A stretch of 62,000 bases of DNA from Phoronis australis (taxonomy: Eukaryota > Phoronida > Phoronidae). This document shows, piece after piece, positions 25,208-36,400 of this stretch; positions within the stretch are counted from its first letter, which is position 1, and each line of letters opens with the position of its first letter. Position numbers and translations under genes: made by a program. The notes beneath the pieces are model-generated. The model ran no database searches, was not told the DNA's origin, and saw nothing but the letters and a program-made list of their open reading frames with translations. The stretch covers positions 104,062 through 166,061 of the forward strand of contig NMRA01000255.1 in assembly GCA_002633005.1 (NCBI GenBank), in the 5' to 3' direction.

Positions 25208-26668
25208 AGGTACAGACGGTTATCCCGTATACATCTACATGTATAAGTGTTGCGTCCATGCTAAGAACTTTTCCTGTAATTAAATCGAATAGCCTTATAC
25301 GTCTAACACTTTGTAAATGACAAGGCAAGCTTGGTTCACGTGATATTTGAAAACAATGCTCATTGGTTGTATATGTATGGACAAGCGTTTCACGTAGTCG
25401 AATTCTGGATAGATGTGGAACTTCACAATCTGGCACATGGGCTTAAATATGAGCATACATATTTTCATAACAAGGTAGTAAGCAGATAATAGCTTAATCT
25501 TTCATAAATGTCCGTACGTACATGCTGTTGGCTTGTGCTGGCACGATTCATTGCTAGAATGATTCCCAGCATTACAGCGTTCTGTCGTTCAGTAAGTTTT
25601 CCAGACGTGAGGGGTGCTCAACGTGCGATAACATCTGGCTCTTTTGTTAACTGCCCAGCTCAGTCTTTTGTCCCGTATGATAACAACCAGGCCAATTATC
25701 TCCCAGGCTTCAAAGGAAACGTATGGTGGTTGCACGCTATTACCGAACGCATACGAACACAGCCCAAACCCTGTGCGTCCGTTTGGACAGAATAGATTGT
25801 CTTAACTTCTGTTGTGGTTGGGCGATTTTGGTGATTCAAAAACGGAACATGATCAGCATTTCACGAGGAATTCAGAAATGCTATTGGTTTAATCTCAAAT
25901 GTGTTATAACTTAACTTTCTTTTTTATCAGCCCAGCCCAGTTAGTCTGAGATACAATCTGATCGGAGATTAGAGCAATTATGGAACAAAAGAGCGCAGGC
26001 CCTCCAATCATAAATGCCAGAATGGAGTTAATCAGTCGTGTAAGATATTGACTACGGGGGTAAACTTTCCAACTTGTTGTTGGGCTATAGAATCGAACAA
26101 GTTGGGAGAACGGGTTGTCGTCGTCATGCGTCAATAACCAATTAAAATCTCAGCATGGAGGCGCATCCCAGATAACTGAGCAGCTCTACAAGGCTATTTC
26201 TAACTGACGCGCCTATTTTTGCAGTTTTTCTGTAATGGACACAGAAAGCGTCCAAGAAATCATTGGCTAACCCTTTGTCAATAGTTGTTCAGGATACACT
26301 GAATCGTGGTACAGAAACAGTCGTTTGTTGTCAAAATATCTCGTTAAAGCAGAGTCTAAACCCGTTACAGTTATAAATATCAACACCATAAACGCAGAAC
26401 ATAGCTGTGCGCTCACATTTGCATCACAAACATCAAGCTATACTAACTAGGTTTGTCGTTGTGTCAAAAACAAGAATTGAACCAACAACTAGGTAGAAAC
26501 AACAAGTCAGATAGTCAAATCGAAGCCAGCTACCGAGACCTACCGACTGAACTTCAAGTCAAAACCAGGGCCGTTCAAGCACCAATAACACGAATTCCAG
26601 CGCTTATTTGAAAGAAATCTGCATTGTATAGTCCAGTTTCCACAGAGCGCAAAGTAAAACGTGGAAGT
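25208..26668. other. Intergenic, nothing recognised
   Basis: Short open frames only (for example 25508-25795 + and 25904-26134 -), none with recognisable motifs or splice-linked continuity. Confidence 0.45.
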
Positions 26669-27094
26669 TTAAAGGGCTGTAGGGGGAATTCAGGTGAGTT
26701 GACCCACTGGGAGAGTTGAACCACCCTTTTTATCCAGGTCCACAAGCAAACGACATCTATAACTGTACACTGGTGGCAGCACTTGTTCTCGGTGGCAACA
26801 AGGAGAAAGGGTGAGTAAATGAGGAGATAATTTGGTTAAAATTGTAAAAATTACGCACTTAAGCTTTTTTCAAAACATGTAGAAATCCTTTGTTTGTTCA
26901 TCAAAGGTGGGAGATAGTGTTCAAATTATATGGCACATAAGCGTAGTAATAGACATCACATAACAAACAATTTTTCCACTAAAATGTTTTTCGCCTTTTT
27001 AGAAATTCAGGCTAAAATGTAACAGTGCTGGGGCATGAGGGTTGACTCAGCGTCCCTGATTAGTGTTCAGCCATGGCGCAACTCTCCCTTTAAT
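26669..27094. mobile_element. Possible TTAA-flanked MITE of a different family
   Basis: Left end TTTAAAGGGCTG, right end CTCTCCCTTTAATA, so both ends read TTAA|AGGG..CCCT|TTAA. Near the left end are GAGTTGACCCAC and GAGAGTTGAACCACC; near the right end the reverse motifs GGGTTGACTCAG and GCGCAACTCTCCC. No open frame. Inverted structure is seen directly; family is unknown. Confidence 0.5.
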
Positions 27095-27910
27095 ATTTTT
27101 TTGTTCTCAAACAAATTTTAATTTGATTAGGAACTTTGAATGGGTGAAGATCTATGAGAATTCCTGAAGTTAGTGTTGCATCGAGTGTCATCCGCCGTTA
27201 CAGTTTAGGAGAGCAAGCAAATTTTTTCAGATGCAAAAAAATTCAAGTAAATATGACACTCAGTCGCTTCATTGTGAAAAAACGAGAAAATCCAAATACT
27301 GAGAACTGCAAATTCACGAGTATTATATTCAATCCGGAACTGTAGTTGGATCTCGCCAGTCATAACTGCACTTTCCAAGCTCAAGTATTGCAACATAACA
27401 TGTGAATTTACCTTAGAAATAATGTCAAAGTAAAGAAAATTGGCACAGGAACAAAACAGCAAGCGATGGGTACTGGAGCGGATTTAAATAAACACACACA
27501 AATTCGCATTTCGTAACCCCGAACAAACATCATTGGCAAGAGCTATTGCTTTTAATCGTCACACCGTTGTTGTTTTTTTTTTTTTTTTGGCAACCATGGT
27601 GCCGTTAAGGGAGGCACGATCGAAAGACATTTACAATCTTCACGAAACAGGACGCACGACAGTTCAAAAAACTCGGAAGTATTGTTGTAGCTCGTGGTAT
27701 CATATTAAGCAAGTAGGCTCTGTCACGTCAGCGGACAGAGAGAGGTAAACTGACTATAACTGCAATTGGTTCACTTCTCCCACCATGATAGTAATCCCGG
27801 CGGTCAACAATAGCGAGTATTTTCCCGGCGGCCCTACGGGATCAGTGAGAAAAGCGACCAAATCAGAGTGGATAAGTCTTTCTTGAGTATTTAAACCACT
27901 TCGTTTTACA

Positions 27911-29230
27911 TAGAGTGGAGTAAGTTGATCACCTGGGTAAGTTGATCACCCCCCCCCCCCCCTCTTCTGCAGTGGTTTAGCCATTAACTGTCGAAGCTTG
28001 AAATGATGTTTTGATGGCAATCATGGTGTTTTGTCTTAGTGATTAATGAAGAGGGCTCCGGGGTAAGACGACCACCAACTGAGGGGTCATGTTTCAGGCG
28101 GATCATTTTACCCTCACTTGATTGTTTTTATTGTAACTTGTACCAACACTACAGGAAAACCAAACTTAAAAAACACAAACCAAAAACAAAATTATAACTG
28201 ACACAATGTCAACTTAAAACATTTTTTTACCTAAAATAGCACTGTTTTATGTAACTGTGTGACATTTTTAAACAAAAAAGTTGATATTTTTTGCATCTTA
28301 TGTTTACAGTGAAGATGCCTCGCACATACCAAAGAAAAACAACAAGAGCGTCTACACCTCATGGTGTTCTCGTGACGGCTGCACAAGCCTGCGCCGCAGA
28401 TGCACGCTTGAAAACAGTAGCAAGTGACTACAACATAGACAGAATGATATTGAAAAGATTCTTCACATGAAAGCGATTGCAGAAAACGAAACCAAAGTAA
28501 AAGAGCGCTTTGCTCAAGAATCTTCCGATGATGACAGTACCATGTGGTTCTTGGAAAGCGTCAGCTCAGGTAAAGACAATAAAATAGTTCAAGCAGACTT
28601 TGTTTTAACCAGAGTGCAAGGCAAAACGAGTTGTTTGCTGGACATTGCTCCCGTTGACGCAATTGATGAAGAGAAAAAAATATTATGAAGGATGCTATCC
28701 CAGGAAAGTTGCAAGTCAGCTTTTGTTTGAAAGATCGTTATTCATAGCAAATTTAGAAGATTGCCATTCATTTTCGAAAGATGACATTTTAAAGAAGTTG
28801 CCAACAGTTAAATATGTGGAAGGAAGTTACCACAGATAAAGTCAGACGGAATCTGTGCAAGGTAAACCCCATGTTGAGAATTTGAGTCTGGTTCAACACC
28901 AGTACTAAGTTATTTATTTGTGTATACACTGTGGGTTAAATAATTTTTATTAGAAATGAGTAAAATGTATTGTTTATTGTGGTGAATACTTTAACCCTGT
29001 ACGGTGATCAACCTACCCTACACATGGGGAAAGATTATCACTTTGTCACGTTTTCCAAAAACGAATATTTTAGTTATTAATTAGACAAATGCCAGCAAAA
29101 TAACACAAAACCTAATGATAGGTATATGTGAGGTAAACTTTTCATGAAAAAAGTTTAACTGTTTTCTTACACGTCTTCAGAATCAACTTGAAAATGCAGT
29201 TGTGTGATTAACTTAACCCCACTCTCTCCT
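27911..29230 (+). mobile_element. Pogo/Tigger-like DNA transposon, internally deleted
   Basis: Inverted ends: left gagtggagtaagttgatcac (27913-27932) and right gtgattaacttaaccccactctc (29204-29226), imperfect match with one indel. The motif gtaagttgatcacc repeats at 27938-27950, and an inverted version (gtgatcaacctaccc) occurs near 29003, so there are subterminal repeats. The left one is followed by poly-C. Inside are the two ends of a transposase-like protein and no DDE core. The exact outer border and TA duplication are uncertain. Confidence 0.7.
28315..28839 (+). pseudogene. Remnant of a pogo-like transposase: N-terminal helix-turn-helix plus C-terminal segment
   Basis: The ATG at 28315 opens a 51-residue frame to a stop at 28470. 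It starts MPRTYQRKT and contains VASDYNIDRMILKRF, the pattern of a psq/pogo helix-turn-helix. Immediately after, 28467-28688 and then, shifted by one frame, 28645-28839 give acidic sequence followed by DFVLTRVQGK and FSKDDILKKLP, resembling the C-terminal module often attached to pogo-like proteins in invertebrates. The roughly 300-residue DDE catalytic region expected between them is absent. This is from memory of family architecture. It cannot encode an active transposase. Confidence 0.65.
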
Positions 29231-29508
29231 ACACAACGCAGCAAAAGTCACCACGTTTTACTGATATTCGATAACTATGAACCTATATCGGTACAAGCAA
29301 TTGGTCGTGCTAGTGAAAATTGCGTTAGTTCTCCTAACATTACCTCCACATACAAATCATAGGTTGCAGCATTAGATGACGAACATAATGTCTTGGCAAC
29401 ATGTGTACCAGTGTTTACGCGGCAATGATCGAGTATCGTCATCCTATCTTGTTTGGTCATAATAATTTGTGTAATTTGCGTGAGCAAAATTCACTTAGAA
29501 AGCTAAAA

Positions 29509-29656
29509 TTAGCTGAATTAGTAAAAAAATGTGAACGCTCTGACACTGACAATGCCAATATTAGTTCAAAAAAGAAAGGATACATATAATTAGCTGAATT
29601 AAGTGAACACTGACACTGAAATTGCCAACATTCGTTCACAATAGAAGGGTACATTT
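29509..29656. repeat. Two diverged copies of an ~81-bp tandem unit
   Basis: Each unit starts ttagctgaatta (29509 and 29590), then gtgaac..tgacactga..aatgcc or aattgcc, a gttcaaaa or gttcaca block and ggatacat or gggtacat. The second copy is shorter by small deletions. Confidence 0.7.
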
Positions 29657-30285
29657 ATTGACCCTTTTCTGTGTTTTCAAGGAAATGTTTTACACTCTCA
29701 CATATCGTTTTGTTTGTAGAATGCGGGGCTGAACGTATAAACACTGTTTCATTCATTTCCCCGTATTCCTGCTTATATGTACAAACACCACATAGACATT
29801 TGCCTTCAAGTTTTAAGGAAGATGGACATAACTCTGGCCAAAATCCGGAAGTTCCTAACTAGATCAACAGAATAGTGTGACTGAAAAGAAGCTATGACAG
29901 ATTCAACATGACGGAAGATGGTACCGGAAAACCGAAAAACATGACAATTTGGGTAATTTGAAAAAGAAACGGAAAGAAGTGAATTTCTGACTTTCTTTGA
30001 AAACCATGATGTAATAGTATTCTGGTTTTTACTGGAACTACACATGTACCTTACATGGCACAATTTGTTAGAATGGTTCATTATATAACTCTTGCCAAGC
30101 AGCTCTATGAAATGTGACTCATATGCATGTGGTTTTGTGCATTGTAAAAACATGTTGTTGTACAGTAGTCAGACTGCAATAAAGGAGTGTTCATTAAGTA
30201 AAAACGTCTTCCTCCCTTCTCTCTCCACACGACATTACATGCTGTCAGGAGTGGGATTTTTCTCAGTTTTTGATTACTGCATACA

Positions 30286-31196
30286 ATGCTAGACTTGGGC
30301 CTGCCGGAACCGTTTGTGCAACTCGAATCTGACAAAACAACAAAACGTTGGAGCCAGTGGCGGCAGAGATTCGACATTTACCTGGTCGCAAGTGGACTCG
30401 AGGAAGCGTCAGGAAAACAGAAAGTCAACATTTTACAGCACCTTCTTGGATCAGATGGCGACAAACTACCGGTATACAATTAACATGCTTGATTTGTCGC
30501 TGTAGGACAAAAACAGTTAAGACGGGGTAACGGCGCGTTTTGACGAGCATTATGGCCATAAGCAACACTACAATATTTGCTGACAAGCTTTTTCAGAACC
30601 GTGTAACCAGAAGGCCAGAGAGTCACTTAATGGCTTTTGTGCCAGATTTTAAACAACGTGCAAAGGGATGTGCCTACGATGACATAGAGGACACATTGAT
30701 TTGTAACAGAATTACCAATGGTGTGACTGACCGCGACAGTCATATCAAGTTCAAGCTATTACACTTGGAGGTAGATGAATAAGCTTTGAAGACGGTAATT
30801 AAAGTTTGTCGTGCCAGTGAACTGTCTCAACAGCACTTAAAAACCTATTGGTTGAGGACAATGTTTGTCAAACAAGGCACAAGATGTTTTGCAGCAAATG
30901 CACGCGAACGCATTTCGAGGACAACTGTCCTGCCAGGGGCAAAACATGTCAAGCTTGTGTCAGTTTTGGTCATTTTGCAAACTCGAAAATTTGCAGGGGA
31001 AAAGAGACATCTCAGAAGAGACCTAGACAGCAACACCATACCAGACGTAGAGAAGACTAGAGCACAATGCCAAAGGCACCACAACTACAGAGGAAATCGT
31101 GGTCAAAATCACAAGGACAATTACCGAGGACACACAAATGTAAACAGAGCGAATGATGACGAAACGGTAACAAATACAATGAAACAATGTGGATAA
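30286..31196 (+). mobile_element. Ty3/gypsy-type retrotransposon Gag remnant
   Basis: Three consecutive pieces follow a Gag order but in different frames. 30286-30483: acidic start and a WSQWRQRFDIYL motif typical of the capsid N-end of these elements. 30540-30782: continued capsid-like sequence with DDIEDTLICNRITNGV. 30848-31060: a Cys/His block with spacing C-x2-C-x4-H-x4-C, then C-x2-C-x4-H-x4-C, resembling zinc knuckles, followed by a basic tail. At least two frameshifts separate them. I see no protease, RT or integrase in the next 2 kb and no clear LTRs. An inactive fragment. Confidence 0.75.
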
Positions 31197-33319
31197 GTAA
31201 CAAAATGTTTTCTATGGATCCGAGACGGCAAATTCTGAAAGTACCGGAAATAATTACGGTAACGTAATACCTAAATATATACATAAAAAATAATTTTCAA
31301 ATTGCGTTTCCAAGTGTACCAACATTTTATTTTCTCACTTTTCGGTCTCATAAATTCACATGCCGATTTGTCTCAAAAAATTAAGGTCGTTCTTTCAGCA
31401 CGAGTTCTTATGTGCATGTGAAGCCTGTATTCATTCCCAGACTGAAAGGAACAATTTGACACCAATTACATTACAGTTTGTTGTTTCATGTGACGTAATG
31501 TGGGTTTATAGTCACCTGGAAAGTAGTTGATGTATATTTTGGCATGCACGTTCAGACAATGTGAAACGAACTCCACTGATTTGCTCTCACTCAGTCATGA
31601 AACATGGTTTCCATAACTTTGCCTTGATGATGTCTGCTTCCACTTTGTTGTCAGATAACAACTTTCCCAAAGTCGCCCTGCTAGACAAATTTTTAAGCTG
31701 AGAAGCTACTACAGAATGCAGCCCTTCTCGATTCCGACTGATCTAGAGCAGTTCTGGTCCACACAACTGTCAGGCAAGAGATGCAGGGAAAAGATCATGA
31801 CATACTAGGAATAATGTTTATATAAACATATATAGAATGTGTTGCAATGTACATCATCAAATATAAATGGTGTTATTGTACGCCATAATCACCTTGCTTG
31901 TATTTCTTAAATTCAAAATCAGGTCATACTATATTCAAATATTTCAAAATTGTTCTGGTTTAGTGATTTATTTCTAAATATGCTTTTCATTTTGCACACT
32001 TTTCTCCTACGAGGTGGGCGAAATGATTCCCCTGAAAACTAAGCCCAGTACTACCTCTTTACGATGATGGATGGCGACACAAAAAAGTGATAGCTATGGA
32101 AACCATAGGCGAGAAAGAGGTTGGGAGAAAAGTACCAAAATGGAGAAGCAAGGGTTTTAGCGATGTCTTCAGAGTCTGGATGATGACGATTTAAATGTGG
32201 TTCAAGTAGTAACAGATGCGCATCGGCAAATCTTGCTCTTATGAGTAAGACTTGTCTGATATTCCGAAATTAGTCAACTTTTACCAGCGAAACTAACTTC
32301 AGAGGTTAAAATGCAACAATGTCCACCGACACTCTGTAATGAGCACCACGCCAAGGAATTTGTAAGACAATTCTAATCACCATGTCAGCCTCTGTACAGA
32401 ATTTCAGTCTTTGAGGAATCGCTGGTGGTTGAAGGCATGATGAATTAAGCTAAAGCCTCCATTAAGACGTTTGGAATTCCATGTGGAACAATTCAAATAG
32501 GTTGAAGGGCACACAAGATCCAAAATGTAAATCACGTCCAAGCCAAGGTTAGTAGTCAAGTTTTTGACATTCTTTGATAATCTACCAGCTCATGTAATGA
32601 ATTATCATGAAACAATTTAACAATGATGCCTGAAGAAAGTAACACATGCAGAAAACAAGCAAATGGTGCACGAAAATGTGAAATCCCTTAAGGGGTCATT
32701 GAAAATTGAACACAGCATTTGTTTATCAGAACAAATGAGATAATTTACGTTTCATCCACTTCTCATGGCAAAATGATTGATACGCAAACCAAAACAGTGC
32801 AAAATTCTCAGAAGGGGTGGCAATCCTCGAAGGAAACCAGTGTGGGAAATTATTCCTAGAAAAATTCAGTCAAGGATACTACAAGCCGCTAGACTAAACA
32901 TCCAGCCAAAACAGGAAGTACACAAAGATGATATTTTATTGTTTTGTACATTGTTATTCTATCACACGCATATGGAAAAATTACTTGTGTACACTATTCT
33001 AACATGCTTAATATATAAATACAAAATCAGTGACAGCCCATTTTATCTCGAGGTTCGCCAGTTCAAATATTTTTGTTTATTCCTCCAGTCCTTAATCCTG
33101 TCCTTGAGCTTAAATTTTGTAGTTTTCCTTGTACAAACCACACCTTTGTACATACTTTAAAGTATTAAGACAAAACAAAGAGTGCGTTGGACATGAACCG
33201 TTCTCATTCATATTTCTACGACTTCTGATCAAGGGATTTAAGAAACACGAACACTCAGATACCTGTCATGGTCCAAACAAAGATTATTGCAAAATTAACC
33301 CTCTTAATGTATACACATA
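31197..33319. other. Intergenic, no supportable gene
   Basis: Follows the Gag remnant and runs to the TMEM222 3' end. The frame at 32777-33160 (+, 127 aa) is half basic and half hydrophobic, with no family resemblance. Short stems occur, but no repeat family shared with other parts of the window was found. Confidence 0.45.
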
Positions 33320-33325
33320 TTTATT
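33320..33325 (-). terminator. Candidate poly(A) signal of TMEM222
   Basis: On the minus strand this reads AATAAA, about 80 bp past the TMEM222 stop (33407-33409). First canonical hexamer downstream. Confidence 0.6.
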
Positions 33326-33406
33326 ACACAACTGTACAAAAATATACATCATGATTTATGTACAAATCCGTGAGCCCCACCACAGACTAAGTCTATAAAT
33401 TTCAGG

Positions 33407-36400
33407 CTAATGAAAAGAGGTTAGCAAGACTATAACCAACACAACAGCAAGAATTATGAGAAACGGTAGCCAAGTCTTGAGCACAGCACACCAACTGAAA
33501 AATAAGTAATAACCAAATAATTTTATTTGTCAAATAGTTACGTTTCTGGTAAAATGTTGATGAGCATTATTTGTCATGAATTTCTGGCAGGCAAACTGAT
33601 CCTGTTTTGCACCCTTCATGAAAGGAAAAGGAATATATCAAACCTTACCAAAAGCTTCCTACACTGTAGAAAAAATAACTCTGCTTAGTAGAATACAGCA
33701 TCGGCAAAGAACAAATGCATATAATAGCACAACCATATACACAATGCCATTTAAAAGTGTTCAAATACAAATTTTTTGAATGGCATGAAGGTATTACCTG
33801 ATGTAATGGCCGTGACAGAGCATCAGAAAGCACAGTTTGATCATGTTCCAGCTGGAGCTGTTGTCATAGTTCATCAGGTTCAACGCCATGGCAACATGAG
33901 AGTGACAATTGTCACAACAGAGATTGTGCTAAAAAACACAAGCAAATCTAAACACTAGTAGTAGTAAACACTTACTTGCAGTATGTATAAGATGGAAAAC
34001 CTATTCGGTTTTTACAATACTGATTTCCAGCAGGGACCAGGTTAATACATAGAAATTTAAAGGAACATAGTATATTCATGGACAATAATTTGAAGTTTAA
34101 GAAATTGTGAAAACAGTAACCATGGAAGAATAACATACATGCATAAGTGTTTTGACTCATCCAGTAGGGGTTCAATTGAATTGACTCATCCAGTAGGGGT
34201 TCAATTGAATATGAAAATGCAGATAAATCGATTTTCTTACACCTTCATTGAAGAAAGATTTACAAAGACAACAACAACAAAACCACGAAGACATTGAAAT
34301 CATGAAACATGCTTCTACTTGACTATGCACTGATTTAACATGTTACAAAACTTAATTTGAGGATCAGGATCATTCCATAACTGAAAGAATTGATTGAAGA
34401 TCGCTTCAACTTTAACCACATGAAATTTTATATTTGAAGAATTGTGAGATTTGCTATAGATTTGGTTCACAATTAATGTATTATTATCATGACTTCCCCA
34501 GTTTACCTACCATTCTGTGCTTATATTCTTCAGAGGCGTCAGCCACCGACCTGTCCCACATTGTTTGTGGATTCTGGCCATTTTGTATCCGCACTTTTTC
34601 CATCGACAGTTGCCAATATCTGCAGAAGCAAATAAACTACAGAAAAATGTAAATGTGGAAACTTTCGGCACAAATTTTTTGTAAAAGAATGATTTGTGTT
34701 CAAAGAACAGGCACATAGTATATTGAGATGGCAATTCAGAACACAATATAGCGGACACATGAAATTATGTTTTGTGCTGTCCATTCTTCATTCCAAAGGG
34801 TAAGAGTAAGGAACCCCATTTTACCAGAAACTGAAGTGGTTGTAGAATGGGGTTTGGAATCCCATTGCCTGGTGAAGAGTGGCACCATGTTACAGGCATT
34901 TTGTCATTTTCCTGGGACCACCATTGCGAAAAGCTGATGAAAGTAAAATGCAGTGAACAAGGGGTTATTTGTCCTTTTTATAATGAAACAAAAAAAAATT
35001 GTTCACGGTCGATATTTCTTGAAAATTTATTGCAAAATCATGACGACAACAAACTGTTCAGTAACATTACCTTTAACAAATCAAACCATGCATGCTTATG
35101 TTTTTTTCGAACATTTTTCATAAAACTTAATAAAAGAAGATCTCACTGTAGCAGTGCTCTTAAGTAACAGCCTGCCCATCAAAAGCTTTGACTTTCAAAT
35201 CCAATATTTGACCTGAAACAATTTTTAGCTAGACAGGCCTCGACCTCATTTTAACTCGGAATCAAGCTGACACCCCCACCCTTACCCTTCGATACAGGCA
35301 GATTTGAATGACCTCCTTTTTCAAAGATTTTACACGATGTCATCAGGCTAGCTTAAATTCTTCTGACACTTGAGGTGTATAGTCACAGACATTTGCAGAA
35401 ATAACATTGTTTGGTTTTATGAACAGAGACTGCCAACAGACATATCCTCACAGCAACAAGTGTGCACTATGCCTTGTGAGGCAGGCCTACTGAGAAAATC
35501 CCAGTTAGGCATCTTTGACTGGTCATTTGGTATAAAGGTTTCATTTCAGTGTTCGAATGTTTGCCATTCCGGGTGCTACATCTCAGAGTCAGGTTTAAAA
35601 CTTGTGTAATTTAAGCCTGGCTTGTTTATCTTTTTGTTTATGATCAGATAAGATGTTTAATCTAAGTCTCCCCAACTCTAAGAAAAGATCAGCCCTGGGC
35701 ACACAAGGGATTGGAGCCTAAGGTTTTAGATATGACATAGCACTTTCCAGATGCTCTGGGGTAAAAATGTACTAACGTCCGATTCCTATAGAACATTGAG
35801 CAAAAGGTTCTGCACAAATGTTTGCCCAAAACACATTTCAGCCAAGCTTTACGTTTCAACCTTGGATTTTATCAATTTAACCTGTGATTTAGCTTACACT
35901 GAAGATGTCAAGCTGGGAATGTTTAAACTAAGAACCCTGCTTAACTGGACATATGCAGCAAGAGCAACTGTCTCAGCATTACAAAATCCTCAAAACAACA
36001 TCTTACGCATAAATTTCGACTCGGATTTTGAAATCATCACATTTAGCATGGTCCCGAGGGTGACAGGTTAAGCGAGGAAGCTTGTGTTAACATTTCTTTA
36101 TACTTGACTCACATTCTGCCATTTGGACTTACTTAGTTGGGTTGCCAAAGGCCATATCATCTTCCTGTAAATAAATATTAATACATAAATATTAAAAACA
36201 GTCAGTAACGATTACAAAATTCTAAATGACCTCTTAAGTACAAGTTACGAACATTAATTTTACATGCACCTGACAGTTTCAACAAATACAAAGCTAAAGA
36301 TGAACATTAAAATCAATACACCAGAAACACGTGAGCTTATACTTGCTTAATTGAACAACAAAATTAAAAGTACTTTAAAAATTAAAATATGGTAGATAAT

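Noticed and set aside
32777-33160. 127-codon plus-strand frame
   Set aside because: Basic then hydrophobic sequence without recognisable family, splice partners or conserved motif; close to the TMEM222 3' end.
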